Notes: generated by a model from the letters alone, not told the origin. A stretch of DNA of 52,825 nucleotides from an uncultured Clostridia bacterium (GCA_944386095.1 CALWZU010000079.1:1-52825), one strand, 5' to 3'; numbered from the stretch's first letter, positions 29,653 through 39,594 are shown. Made by a program: numbers and translations.

Positions 29653-29727
29653 TGGAGCGGAAGACGAGATTCGAACTCGCGACCCTCGCCTTGGCAAGGC
29701 GATGCTCTACCCCTGAGCCACTTCCGC
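29653..29727 (-). tRNA. tRNA-Gly (anticodon GCC)
   Basis: This 75-nt tRNA has encoded CCA. The acceptor GCGGAAG pairs with CTTCCGC, the D arm is GCTC/GAGC, the anticodon arm TCGCC-TTGCCAA-GGCGA gives GCC, and the T arm is CGAGT... with TTCGAAT. All stems are well paired. Confidence 0.97.
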
Positions 29728-29772
29728 AAATATTATCGGTTTTTTTAGCGCCTTCTCTCTTGACGCTTTAAT

Positions 29773-29801
29773 AGATTATCCTACTTTCCTTTGTTTGTCA
29801 A
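29773..29801 (-). promoter_or_regulatory. Predicted promoter of tRNA-Gly
   Basis: On the minus strand a perfect TTGACA (29796-29801) and TAATCT (29773-29778) are spaced by 17 bp, upstream of tRNA-Gly. Confidence 0.75.
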
Positions 29802-29863
29802 TGCTTTTTCTCCATTTTCTCTGGGCGCTTTTAAAAGGGGAAAAGCCCTTTCTCCCTATTTTT

Positions 29864-30436
29864 CTAATCCTCCCCCAGCCGAAGGATCACCTCATCGGAC
29901 ACCTGGCGCTTGCTCAGCCGCCTGACCATAGCCGCCTGTTCCAGATATGCGTGAGCCTGCTGCTCCGTCATGTGCTCCTTTTCCACCAGCAGGCATTTCG
30001 CCCGGCCCTCCGCCTTCACATCCATGATTTTTCTGCGCAGCTTCTGATTTTCCGCCCTCAGATTCAAAGCCCTTCTGCGGCTTGCCCGCAGCAGCTTCAG
30101 CGCTGTAAAAAACAGCATCCGGTTAAAGGGCTTTGGCATCACGTAAACTCCGTAATCCTCCACCTTCACGCAGATTTCATCGGAAAGCTCCGCCGCCACC
30201 AGAAGCATCACGCCGCTCATGCTGTCCTGAGCGATCTGAAGAGCCAGCTCATGGCCGAATTCATCGGAAAGAGGCGTATTGATAATAACCAGGTCATATT
30301 CCCTTTGGGAAAGGGCCCGCCTGGCTTCATTTTCGCTTTTTTGTATGGTGATCTGAGGCGAGAACAATGAATTGATCAGCTCTGATATGGTCACCGCAAA
30401 TTTCTGATGAGAGGATACGATCATGATCTGCTCCAA
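29864..30436 (-). CDS. ANTAR-domain RNA-binding antiterminator with a pseudo-receiver domain
   Basis: This 190-residue protein has an N-terminal response-regulator-like domain (1-120), a coiled-coil segment, and a C-terminal ANTAR domain with EGRAKCLLVEKEHMTEQQAH and the family Ala/Arg pattern. ANTAR proteins bind paired hairpins in nascent RNA and prevent termination, often of nitrogen genes. The expected phosphoacceptor Asp is replaced by Asn (N53 in DLVIINTPLSD), so phosphorylation control is unlikely. The start is TTG at 30434-30436, with AAGGAGG 8 bases upstream. It lies 105 bp downstream of glnA; related clostridial regulators (NitR-like) occupy a similar place. Confidence 0.88.
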   Translation of the reverse strand: MEQIMIVSSHQKFAVTISELINSLFSPQITIQKSENEARRALSQREYDLVIINTPLSDEFGHELALQIAQDSMSGVMLLVAAELSDEICVKVEDYGVYVMPKPFNRMLFFTALKLLRASRRRALNLRAENQKLRRKIMDVKAEGRAKCLLVEKEHMTEQQAHAYLEQAAMVRRLSKRQVSDEVILRLGED

Positions 30437-30541
30437 GCAAGCTGCCTCCTTTCCGGTTTTATGAGCATAATATGATAATATAAATGATACGCTTTCTCAG
30501 GGAAAAGGGCGAAGAACAAATCCCCCTTTCCCCAAAGGATC

Positions 30542-31861
30542 CTAATAAGTCAGAAAATATAACGCATCTTCCTTTACGGACTTGTCATCTGATAAAATAT
30601 AATCCCGCCATTCTCCCCGTTTGGCGGCGATATAGCCTTCAAAGGTCTTTTCCGGCAGCGCGCTGCGGATAAAATCGCTTTCCGCCGCCAGATCCACCGC
30701 CGCTTCCAGATTCTTGGGAAGCTTGGCGTAGGCCTTTCGTTCCTCCTCCCCGGCCTCATACAGATCGATGTTGCAGGGGGGAGGCAATTCTTTTCCTTCC
30801 TCGATTCCCAAAAGCCCCGCCTCGATAATCAGATGAAGGGCTAAATAAGGATTCAGGCTTGGATCTGTAGAGCGCATTTCCATTCTGGAAAACTCCCCTT
30901 TTGCCGCCGGGATCCTGACCATCTGGGAACGGTTCTGATGAGACCAGCTGACATATTCCGGGGCTTCAAATTCCCCCAGCCTGGCGTAGGAATTGATCAG
31001 CGGATTGGTAAAGGCCGCCATATCCACCGCCTTGTTCAGAATCCCCGCGATAAAGCTTTCGCTTGCCTTGTTATGCTCCTGTCCCGTTTTGAACAGGTTT
31101 TCCCCCTTCATGTTAAACAGCGACAGATTGATATGCAGCCCGCTGCCGTTTTTCCCGGGGAGAGGCTTGGGCAGAAAGGAAGCGTAAAGACCGCTTCCAT
31201 AGGCCAGGGTCTTAACTACCGACTTGAAGGTAATCAGATTGTCCGCCGCTTCCAGAGCGTCAGTGTAGCGAAATACCATCTCATTTTGTCCCGGTCCCCC
31301 TTCATGATGGGATGAGGTAATGGAAATCCCCATTTCCTCCAGGGTCAGGCAGATCTGCCGGCGGATGTTTTCCCCTCTGTCAAGAGGGGCGATATCCAGA
31401 TAGCCCGCTTTATCCTGGGGAATTTTGGTGGGATTGCCGCTTTCGTCTTTTTCAAAAAGATAAAACTCGCATTCCAGTCCTACGTTGCAATGCAGCTGTT
31501 TTTCCCTGACCTTTTTCAGGGTCTCGCAAAGCAGATACCGCCCGTCCCCTTCAAAGGGCCTTCCATCGGGATAGCGGATAAAACAAAAAAGCCTGATCAC
31601 CTGTCCCTGAGGAGACCGCCAGGGCAGGGTGGAAAGGGTCGCGGGATCGGGAAACAGCAAAAGATCCGAATCCTCCACATTCATAAATCCGCTGACAAAG
31701 GACGCGTCAAAGGAGACGCCGTGCAAAAACGCATGCTCCAGCTCGGACGCCATGATCGAAATGTTTTTCTGAACGCCGAAAATATCACAAAAGGCCAATC
31801 TGATAAATTTTACGTCGTTTTCCTCAACGAATTCCAGAATTTCCTGCATGCTCTGGTTCAT
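30542..31861 (-). CDS. glnA: Glutamine synthetase type I
   Basis: This 439-residue GSI has the beta-grasp domain at the start (VKFIRLAFCDIFGVQKN), the catalytic segments GLECEFYLFEKD and EGGPGQNEM, the ATP-binding stretch KPLPGKNGSGLHIN, and RSTDPSLNPYLAL. It makes glutamine from glutamate and ammonia. The length fits the short Firmicute type; the Tyr adenylylation segment of long GSI is not expected. AGGAGG lies 8 bases before the ATG. Its neighbour, the ANTAR regulator, suggests control by antitermination. Confidence 0.95.
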   Translation of the reverse strand: MNQSMQEILEFVEENDVKFIRLAFCDIFGVQKNISIMASELEHAFLHGVSFDASFVSGFMNVEDSDLLLFPDPATLSTLPWRSPQGQVIRLFCFIRYPDGRPFEGDGRYLLCETLKKVREKQLHCNVGLECEFYLFEKDESGNPTKIPQDKAGYLDIAPLDRGENIRRQICLTLEEMGISITSSHHEGGPGQNEMVFRYTDALEAADNLITFKSVVKTLAYGSGLYASFLPKPLPGKNGSGLHINLSLFNMKGENLFKTGQEHNKASESFIAGILNKAVDMAAFTNPLINSYARLGEFEAPEYVSWSHQNRSQMVRIPAAKGEFSRMEMRSTDPSLNPYLALHLIIEAGLLGIEEGKELPPPCNIDLYEAGEEERKAYAKLPKNLEAAVDLAAESDFIRSALPEKTFEGYIAAKRGEWRDYILSDDKSVKEDALYFLTY

Positions 31862-31896
31862 TTCTCTTTCCTCCTCTGTTCACTCTCTTTGTTTCC

Positions 31897-31905
31897 ATTA
31901 TGCCA
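31897..31905 (-). promoter_or_regulatory. Possible extended -10 promoter of glnA
   Basis: On the minus strand TGGCATAAT (CATAAT at 31897-31902) lies about 36 bp upstream of the glnA ATG. It has no convincing -35 box; it resembles the extended -10 elements used elsewhere in this window. Confidence 0.4.
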
Positions 31906-32007
31906 TAAGACTTCGCATTTTTGTGGATATTTTTGTCGGTTTTTTTCATAAAACCTCTTGACTTTTTTCTTTCCGGCGTTCATAATAGTCATGACAGCAA
32001 AGGCGCT

Positions 32008-32246
32008 GCAAGTTTATTCTTGCGGTGTCTTTTTTTGTAGGATCGACCTCCTGCACCCGTTCTTCAGGAAGAACGCGTGTCACGTACACCTTGAGAAAAG
32101 AGAGTTGGTATCCCCGGGATACCCTGGGCGCTTAATCGGAAGCGCCGGCCGCCGGCGGTCCTTGCCGGCGTAAAAAACACCAAAATGACGGAAGGGGTTA
32201 GAATGAAAGCGCCTTTCGTCTCCCTCCGGCCTGTATCTCATACAGG
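32008..32246 (-). other. Hairpin-rich non-coding DNA upstream of glnA
   Basis: The 582-bp gap between glnA and the HD gene (31862-32444) has no convincing gene. It holds six strong inverted repeats: 32008-32023 (GCAAG/CTTGC, 6-nt loop), 32058-32075 (7 bp), 32107-32123 (7 bp), 32127-32146 (7 bp, 6-nt loop), 32150-32170 (7 bp) and 32230-32246 (7 bp). Such a density suggests a structured RNA, either an independent one or a long glnA leader. I could not match it to any riboswitch or known small RNA. The rest of the gap holds the HD gene terminator and the glnA promoter region. Confidence 0.5.
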
Positions 32247-32324
32247 TGCTCCCAAAACACAGTTGCTTTATCAGGCCGGGTCTAAAACCTTTTTGAGAAA
32301 CGTTTGCTTTTTGATGAAGCAAAC

Positions 32325-32362
32325 AAAAGGGATTGGCTTTTCCCTGCCAGTCCCTTTTTTCG
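32325..32362 (-). terminator. Terminator of the HD-domain gene
   Basis: On the minus strand GGGACTGGC and GCCAATCCC pair with one mismatch around AGGGAAAA, followed by TTTTGTTT. The plus-strand side also ends in a T-rich tract, so it may act both ways. A second stem (GTTTGCTT/AAGCAAAC, about 32300-32322) follows it. Confidence 0.7.
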
Positions 32363-32444
32363 TTTTTTTCAAGGCTTTTTCTTCTCCCTTTCCGGCCGCC
32401 GGCCCTGTTTTCACCGGATCTTCAGCCGGCCGCTCCGGCCGGTG

Positions 32445-33005
32445 TCAGTCGCAGCAGGTCCGCATCGCCAGGATGGTGCGGCCGATCAGATCGTCCAGCT
32501 CCCAGCCCAGCATTTCCGCTCCTTCTTTTATGGTTTCCCTGCTGCAGCCGGCCGCAAAGCTTGGCTGCTTGAATTTTTTCTTGACGGATTTCAGTTCCAT
32601 ATCCTGTACGCTCCGGGAAGGCCGCATCAGAGCGCAGGCGCCGATCTGGCTCGTCAGCTCGTCGGTGGCAAACAGCACCTTTTCCATTTCATGCTCCGGC
32701 TTCACATCCACGCCGGTCATTCCATAGCCATGGGATACGACCGCCCGGATCAGCGCCTCATCCGCTCCCGCTTCTTTTAATATTTCCGGCGCTTTTACAC
32801 AGTGCTGCTGGGGAAACTGCTCAAAATCCACATCGTGCAGAAGCCCCACAAGGCCCCAGAATTCCTCGTCCTCTCCATAGCCCAGCTCCTTTGCGAAATA
32901 CCGCATGACCCCTTCTACCGTCAGAGCGTGCTGGATATGAAAGGGCTCCTTGTTATAGGCCTGTAAAAGCTCCATTGCCTGCTCTCTTGTCAATGCCGCG
33001 TTCAC
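32445..33005 (-). CDS. HD-domain phosphohydrolase-like protein
   Basis: This protein of about 186 residues has the HD motif in LVGLLHDVDFEQFP, an upstream His (HIQHALTVEGVMRYF) and a downstream conserved region RAVVSHGYGMTG. It belongs to the small HDIG-type hydrolases of unknown substrate. I chose GTG at 33003-33005, which has GGGAGG about 8 bases upstream. A TTG at 33027-33029 would put that site inside the gene. It is divergent from the lipoprotein gene and followed by its own terminator. Confidence 0.85.
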   Translation of the reverse strand: MNAALTREQAMELLQAYNKEPFHIQHALTVEGVMRYFAKELGYGEDEEFWGLVGLLHDVDFEQFPQQHCVKAPEILKEAGADEALIRAVVSHGYGMTGVDVKPEHEMEKVLFATDELTSQIGACALMRPSRSVQDMELKSVKKKFKQPSFAAGCSRETIKEGAEMLGWELDDLIGRTILAMRTCCD

Positions 33006-33205
33006 TTTCTTTTCCTCCCTTTTTCCCAAGGCTTTATCCTTGCTGTTTTTGGTATCATTTTCTGCTTTCGTTATTATACACCTCTCCCGCCCTCAGCGCC
33101 AGAGCCGGATTCTCATATTGCATTTGCCTGAAAAGTATTATATCATATTTTAAACTGCCAACAAGCGGCCGCCGCTTTTTGGTCCAAACAAAGGAGGAAC
33201 GTCTT

Positions 33206-34156
33206 ATGAAACGAACCCTGATATGTCTTTTGACTTTGGCACTGATCATAGCCTTCGTCTCCGCAGGCTGCGGAGATAAAGATAATACACCCTCCGCCTG
33301 CGCCACCCGTTTTCTGGAAGCGCTGAAGGCAGACGAGCTCAGCGATGTAGAAAACATTTATCCCTACGGACAGATCGATCCCGCCCAGATGGTCTTTGGG
33401 GAAAACAGCCTTAACGACCAGGCTGAAGAAATGTTTAACGACAAGGCTCGGGGCTTTGATTATATGTTCGGAGACATCTCCGAACAGGATAGTCTTGCTA
33501 CCGTTACCGTCAATGTCACCGCCTACAATTTGGGCGCGTCCATATCAGAGCTTGCCCTTGCTTCCAACCAGGCTGCCAAAAGCCTTATGGACAGTCTGGC
33601 AAAGGCCGGTCAGGCTCCTTTTTCAGCGGAAGCCAATACCGCTCTTGTCAACCAGCTGGGCCAGGCGGAAAAATCCTATGAACAGACCGTAAAGCTGACT
33701 CTGACAAAAAAAGGCGACCAATGGACGGTAGACGAAATCCGCTACGACAGCGATTTCTTCACAGCGATTACGGGAAACACCCCCGCCACCCTCAGCTCCC
33801 TGTCCGCCGCCTACAAAAAAACCATGGCGGAATCCGCCAGTCAGGAGCCCTCTGCGCAGTCCTCCCCCGGCAGCCAGGAACCGGAGCAGCAGGCTCAGGC
33901 ACAAACGTCTCCGGCGGATTATGAAATCGACGATATGGATGAAGCAATAAAAGCCGTAGAGGATTATCTGCGCCTTGACGATGACGATCCCGACAAGCCC
34001 TATATCCGCGTGGACAGCGAAGACAGCGCCGCCTATACGGTACTGTGCTACGAGCTTATCCCCAATTCTGACGGCACCAATTCCGAAGCCATCATCGGCT
34101 ATTTTCTGGTAGATAAGGTCACCGGCCAGGTTTCCGAAAAGGATGCGGGTATATAA
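33206..34156 (+). CDS. Lipoprotein of unknown function
   Basis: This 316-residue protein has a lipoprotein signal peptide ending in a lipobox (FVSAGC, Cys about residue 23). The N-terminal domain (about 30-190) resembles DUF5105-type secreted proteins: an Ala/Gly/Asp-rich domain followed by LTLTKKGDQWTVDEI. A Ser/Gln/Pro-rich linker (about 205-235) leads to a small acidic C-terminal domain with AVEDYLRLDDDD and IGYFLVDKVTGQV. It would be anchored outside the cytoplasmic membrane. AAGGAGG lies 8 bases before the ATG. It is one of the few plus-strand genes and has its own terminator. Confidence 0.85.
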   Translation: MKRTLICLLTLALIIAFVSAGCGDKDNTPSACATRFLEALKADELSDVENIYPYGQIDPAQMVFGENSLNDQAEEMFNDKARGFDYMFGDISEQDSLATVTVNVTAYNLGASISELALASNQAAKSLMDSLAKAGQAPFSAEANTALVNQLGQAEKSYEQTVKLTLTKKGDQWTVDEIRYDSDFFTAITGNTPATLSSLSAAYKKTMAESASQEPSAQSSPGSQEPEQQAQAQTSPADYEIDDMDEAIKAVEDYLRLDDDDPDKPYIRVDSEDSAAYTVLCYELIPNSDGTNSEAIIGYFLVDKVTGQVSEKDAGI

Positions 34157-34211
34157 CCGGGACAGCTGCGGCTAAAAACCCCGGGCATGCTCCCGGACAA
34201 AAAAGAAACGC

Positions 34212-34275
34212 AAAAGCGGCTTTTGGAGCTTCCCTGCCGGACGGGAAGGGATTTCTCCGAAAACCGCTTTTCCTT
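34212..34275. terminator. Bidirectional terminator between the lipoprotein and PII-like genes
   Basis: A long nested hairpin has outer arms AAAAGCGG/CCGCTTTT and inner arms TTTTGGAG/CTCCGAAAA plus TTCCC/GGGAA. It ends in T-rich tracts on both strands, between convergent genes. Confidence 0.85.
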
Positions 34276-34327
34276 TGCTTTTCTTTTTACGCTCTGCCTC
34301 TCATTCTCAAGACCGGTTTTGCCGCCC

Positions 34328-35011
34328 TTATCCAAGGCCTGCCACCTGATGCACCGGAAGGGAAAGAACGATGGCCTGGGGTTCTTTTTTTAAGCCGCAA
34401 TCCTTGTTGATCTGCTCCAGGATCCCTTTTCCTTCTTCTGTAGAAGCCAGAATCGCGATGACTTCCTTTTCCTCCAGAATCGGCATCCCAAAAAAGCTTT
34501 CTCCCCCGTCCCTTGCCACGCCTCTTGCGTGAAGTACCGTTCCTCCCGCCGCCCCGGCTTTTTTGGCCGCGGCTACGATTTCTTCCGTATAACCGGCATT
34601 ATATACCGCTAAAATCAGACAAAATTTCACCAGTTCTTCCTCTCCTTCCCTCTCCGTTTCCGGCTCCGGTTTTATTTCATGATTGACAACCTTCCCCACC
34701 AGCGCGTTCACTGCGCTCAAGGGAACGGTGAAGGCGATCCCCCTTCCGGGGCTTGCCATGCTCATCATCCGGCTGACAGAGGTGATCATTTTTCTGCATA
34801 CCCCCTGGGGCATCAGGCTGATCATCACATCCTTTTCGGAGCTTCCCAGCCCCAGAAGGTCCAGAAGCTCTGAATTGGCAGTTCCTCTTCCATAGCAGAG
34901 AAAGTTCACAAAAACGCCCTGTTCCTCATAAAACTGTCCGATGATTTTTCCCCGGCCTCTGTCTACCACGCAGGTCAGCATCATCAGCCTTTCACTATTT
35001 TCATTTTTCAT
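34328..35011 (-). CDS. Tandem PII-like protein
   Basis: The protein (227 residues from the preferred ATG) seems to consist of two PII-like halves. The first starts LMMLTCVVDRGRGKIIGQFY and has FLCYGRGTA; the second starts LVKFCLILAVYNAGYTEEIV and has VLHARGVARDGGES. PII proteins bind ATP and 2-oxoglutarate-like effectors and often block transporters. The ATG at 35009-35011 has GGGG 8 bases upstream; a GTG at 35018-35020 would overlap the upstream gene but leaves no room for a ribosome site. It directly follows the DUF1538 transporter gene, so it probably regulates it. Confidence 0.75.
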   Translation of the reverse strand: MKNENSERLMMLTCVVDRGRGKIIGQFYEEQGVFVNFLCYGRGTANSELLDLLGLGSSEKDVMISLMPQGVCRKMITSVSRMMSMASPGRGIAFTVPLSAVNALVGKVVNHEIKPEPETEREGEEELVKFCLILAVYNAGYTEEIVAAAKKAGAAGGTVLHARGVARDGGESFFGMPILEEKEVIAILASTEEGKGILEQINKDCGLKKEPQAIVLSLPVHQVAGLG

Positions 35012-35016
35012 ATCCT

Positions 35017-36534
35017 TCACCCCTCGTAATACAGCATCGCCTCTGCCAAAGCATCCATCTGCGCCTTGTGAAGCTTTCTTTCGCTTTCCATTCTCTTTTT
35101 ATACACAAAGCCCAGCACCTGAATGGAAATCAGCGGCGTCATGGCAACCATAGCCACAATGCCGAAGGCGTCCGTCAGGATATTACCGCCTACGCCCTCG
35201 CAGGCGCCCATGGCAAAGGGCAAAAGAAAGGTAGCGGTCATAGGGCCGCTGGATACGCCGCCGGAGTCAAAGGCGATAGCTGTGAAAATCCGGGGAACAA
35301 AAAAGGATAAAACCAAAGCGATCAAATACCCCGGCACCAAGAACCAGTAAATCGACACGCCAAACAGCACCCGGATCATGGCGATCCCTACGGAAAAGGC
35401 CATGCCTACAGACAAGCAGGTCAAAAGGGACTTTTGCGAAATCGCTCCGTTTGACAGATCCTCCACCTGTTTGATAAGCACATGAACGGCAGGCTCGGCC
35501 ACAACGATAAAATAGCCGATCAAAGCGCCGATGGGAATCAGCGCCAGGGCGTAGCCGGAATTGGCCAGCTGATTGCCGATCAGATTGCCGATGGGCATAA
35601 AGCCTACATTGACGCCGGTCAAAAACAGAACCAGTCCCGCGTAAGTATAAACGATCCCCACCAGAACCTTTCCCAGGGCCTGGCCGTGAAAACGTCTGGT
35701 CACCAGCTGAAAAACCCCAAACAGCAAAAGGATCGGGAAAATCGCCACCAGCACTTCCCTGGCATAGGCGGGAATACCTGCCGCAAAGCAGGCCATCACG
35801 TCTCTTGTGGTTTCTACCTGGGAAACGGTGATATCCGCATAGCTGGCGGAATCCGGCCGGTAGAAGATCCCCAAAAGCAGCACCGCCAAAATCGGGCCGA
35901 TGCTGCAAAGGGCTACCAGCCCGAAGCTGTCCTCCTGAGAATCCCTGTCGCTTCTGAGCATCGCCATGCCGATACCAAGGGCCATGATAAAAGGAACCGT
36001 AATGGGCCCGGTGGTCACGCCTCCCGAATCAAAGGCCACGGCGATAAAGTCATTGGGCGCCAGGATCGAAAGGCCGAAAACCAGGATATAAAAAACGATC
36101 AGAAGCTTTGCCAGATTGATTTTCAAAAGAATCCTGATCATGGCGATCATCAGAAATACGCCCACGCCCACAGCCACGGTCAAAATCAGCGTCATATTGG
36201 GAATGGTAGGCACCTGATTTGCCAGCACCTGCAGATCCGGCTCGGCGATGGTGATCACGATCCCCATGATCAGGCAGGCAAAGAGAGCCAGCCCCACCTT
36301 CTTCATACGGGTCATTTCCACGCCGATCCCTTCTCCCATGGGCAGCATGGCGATATCCGCCCCCAGGGAAAAAAGCCCCATGCCAAGGATCAGAAGCAGC
36401 GCGCCGGTCAAAAACAAAAGCAGGGTCCCCGCAGGCATGGGAATGATGCTGACCGACATCAAAAGCACGATACCCGTTACCGGCAAAACCGATGTAAGAG
36501 CCTCTAAAATCTTTCCCTTTAACCTTTTATTCAT
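35017..36534 (-). CDS. DUF1538 membrane transporter, internally duplicated
   Basis: This protein of 505 residues has about twelve to fourteen membrane helices arranged as two repeats. The motif AFDSGGV occurs at about 167-173 and 421-427, each followed by a TGP/SGP segment. The motif AEP with a following LxxQV occurs at about 97-108 and 346-356. The family is annotated only as DUF1538 and its substrate is unknown. The preferred ATG at 36532-36534 is 7 bases from GGAGG. It forms a two-gene unit with the PII-like gene. Confidence 0.85.
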   Translation of the reverse strand: MNKRLKGKILEALTSVLPVTGIVLLMSVSIIPMPAGTLLLFLTGALLLILGMGLFSLGADIAMLPMGEGIGVEMTRMKKVGLALFACLIMGIVITIAEPDLQVLANQVPTIPNMTLILTVAVGVGVFLMIAMIRILLKINLAKLLIVFYILVFGLSILAPNDFIAVAFDSGGVTTGPITVPFIMALGIGMAMLRSDRDSQEDSFGLVALCSIGPILAVLLLGIFYRPDSASYADITVSQVETTRDVMACFAAGIPAYAREVLVAIFPILLLFGVFQLVTRRFHGQALGKVLVGIVYTYAGLVLFLTGVNVGFMPIGNLIGNQLANSGYALALIPIGALIGYFIVVAEPAVHVLIKQVEDLSNGAISQKSLLTCLSVGMAFSVGIAMIRVLFGVSIYWFLVPGYLIALVLSFFVPRIFTAIAFDSGGVSSGPMTATFLLPFAMGACEGVGGNILTDAFGIVAMVAMTPLISIQVLGFVYKKRMESERKLHKAQMDALAEAMLYYEG

Positions 36535-36872
36535 TGGCACCCCTCCTGTCTTTCCTTTTCTGCCTTTCCGTTTCGGTACGTATAAAGATCCTTTTCATGC
36601 TCGCAAGAAATTCTGAAGAAATGCAAAACCACAAAAAGAACGAAAAAAAATGTTTTTGAAATAAACAGTTTTTTGAGAATATCCTGAAATTATTTCTTTC
36701 ATTAAATCTTCTTTTATTAATATTAACACAAAAAACAGGGGATTTGCATTAAAATTATATAAACATTGAGACACATGACAAGGCTTTTAAAGGAATCCGC
36801 GGCAATAAGAAAACCGCCCGACCTTTTCGGACAGGCGGCAAAAAACCGGAATCAGAAATTCATTCCTTATTA
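36535..36872. other. AT-rich intergenic region between the DUF1538 and atpC genes
   Basis: No gene is visible in these 338 bases. They hold the terminator of the ATP synthase operon at the right end (36811-36846) and AT-rich DNA. On the minus strand a weak promoter candidate, TTGCGA with TATACG after 16 bp, lies near 36580-36606 upstream of the DUF1538 gene. Confidence 0.5.
36811..36846 (-). terminator. Terminator of the F1Fo ATP synthase operon
   Basis: On the minus strand CCGCC and GGCGG form the base of a stem with a small internal loop, followed by TTTTCTT. It begins about 26 bp after the atpC stop. Confidence 0.7.
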
Positions 36873-37286
36873 TTAAAACCGTGCGTTTTTTACATTCAAG
36901 CGATTGACCGCCTTCAAGATATCGATCTTGGCCGACTGGACCGCCACGATGGATTGCTGGGACTGATTTTTCAAAATCTCCTCCGCGTTGGCCTTGGAGC
37001 GCAAAGCCCTCTCCACATCGATTTCCTCCGGCCATTCCGCCGCGTCTACATACACCAGAACCTTGCCCGCCACATCGATGTAGCCGCCGGTGACCGCGGC
37101 GATCAGGTATTTCTTCCCAGGCAGCCGGATCCGCATTTCTCCCGTATCCAGCAGCTTCACCTGCCAGGAATGCCCGGCCATATAGCCCTCATAGCCATCA
37201 TAGGTTTTGAGGATGACCATTTCCACATCCCCCTCGTAAAACACCCTTTCCGGTGTAATCACTTCTAATCGGAATGTCTTTGCCAT
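36873..37286 (-). CDS. atpC: ATP synthase F1 subunit epsilon
   Basis: This 137-residue protein has an N-terminal beta-sandwich (FRLEVITPERVFYEGDVEMV) and a C-terminal helical hairpin (EEIDVERALRSKANAEEIL). It is a rotor subunit that can inhibit ATP hydrolysis. It is the last gene of the operon, 8 bp after atpD. Confidence 0.95.
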   Translation of the reverse strand: MAKTFRLEVITPERVFYEGDVEMVILKTYDGYEGYMAGHSWQVKLLDTGEMRIRLPGKKYLIAAVTGGYIDVAGKVLVYVDAAEWPEEIDVERALRSKANAEEILKNQSQQSIVAVQSAKIDILKAVNRLNVKNARF

Positions 37287-37294
37287 AAGACCAC

Positions 37295-38698
<1,404 letters not shown>

Positions 38699-38710
38699 TC
38701 ACTCCTTCCC

Positions 38711-39577
38711 TCAGGATAAGGCGTTCGCGCCGCCGATGATTTCGGTGATTTCCTGGGTTACGGCGCTTTGCCGCGCCAGATTATATGACATGGTCAGCTC
38801 TTCTATGATCTCCTGGGCGTTGTCAGTGGCGTTTTCCATCGCCATCATCCTGGCGGCGTTTTCGCTGACCACGGACTCGGTAATGGCTTTAAATAGCATA
38901 ATTTCAACATATTTCGGCACCAGGTAGTTAAAGACCGCCTCCTCGGAGGGTTCATAGTCCACCAGCTGGACACGCTCCGGAATATCCTCCTTCTTCTTTT
39001 TCGATACAAAGGGCAAAAGGCGCACCACCTCCGGCTCCTGCTTTAAAGAAGATTTGAAAGCCGTGTAAATCAGATTCAGCTCATCCAGCTCTTCCCGGTT
39101 ATACATCTGGATCATGGGATCGCACACCATCTTGGCGTTCAGAAAGGACAGGTTTTCCGGCGGTCCCAGATAAGCGGCGGACATTTCATAATTCTGACTT
39201 TTGAAAAATTCCGCTCCCTTTGAGCCAAAAGCAAAAATAACGGAGTTTTCCTTGTCTTCAATGGATTTCTGGGCCTTTTCGATGACCCTTTCATTGAAAG
39301 CGCCGCACAGCCCCCGGCTGCTGGAAATCACGATAAAGCCCTTCTTTTTGATTTCACGGGTTCCTTCCAAATAGGGGCTTTCGATCTGTACGGTGTTATG
39401 AAAAATTTCTTCGATCGAGTCGGTGACGATCCGGAAATGCCGTCTGGTTTTTTCCAGTCTCACTTTGGAAGTTCTCAGCTTTGCCGAGGAGACCAGGCTC
39501 ATGGCTCTGGTCAGATGCTCGATGCTGCTGATTCCCTCGATCCTCTCTTTTAATTCTTTGGTATCGCCAACCGCCAC
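38711..39577 (-). CDS. atpG: ATP synthase F1 subunit gamma
   Basis: This 288-residue central shaft subunit has an N-terminal coiled coil (TKELKERIEGISSIEHLTRA), the FIVISSSRGLCGAFN segment and the C-terminal YNLARQSAVTQEITEIIGGA, all diagnostic. It lies between atpA and atpD as usual. Confidence 0.97.
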   Translation of the reverse strand: MAVGDTKELKERIEGISSIEHLTRAMSLVSSAKLRTSKVRLEKTRRHFRIVTDSIEEIFHNTVQIESPYLEGTREIKKKGFIVISSSRGLCGAFNERVIEKAQKSIEDKENSVIFAFGSKGAEFFKSQNYEMSAAYLGPPENLSFLNAKMVCDPMIQMYNREELDELNLIYTAFKSSLKQEPEVVRLLPFVSKKKKEDIPERVQLVDYEPSEEAVFNYLVPKYVEIMLFKAITESVVSENAARMMAMENATDNAQEIIEELTMSYNLARQSAVTQEITEIIGGANALS

Positions 39578-39594
39578 GCTCTTTCACCTCCGGC

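Noticed and set aside
31935-32023. Two small hairpins with 6-nt loops as a candidate ANTAR target in front of glnA
   Set aside because: Both loops (AATAAA and ATGAAA) start with A but lack the G expected at position 4, and one lies upstream of the likely promoter. Not enough to call a target site.
32080-32322. An 80-residue open frame on the minus strand upstream of glnA
   Set aside because: No ribosome site, arginine-rich and Pro-rich composition without any familiar pattern, and it runs through several perfect hairpins. A structured RNA is more plausible.
32336-32362. A GGGACTGGC sequence resembling the core of an S-box (SAM) riboswitch
   Set aside because: It is simply one arm of the terminator after the HD gene. 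No other S-box elements are present and the genes nearby are not methionine genes.
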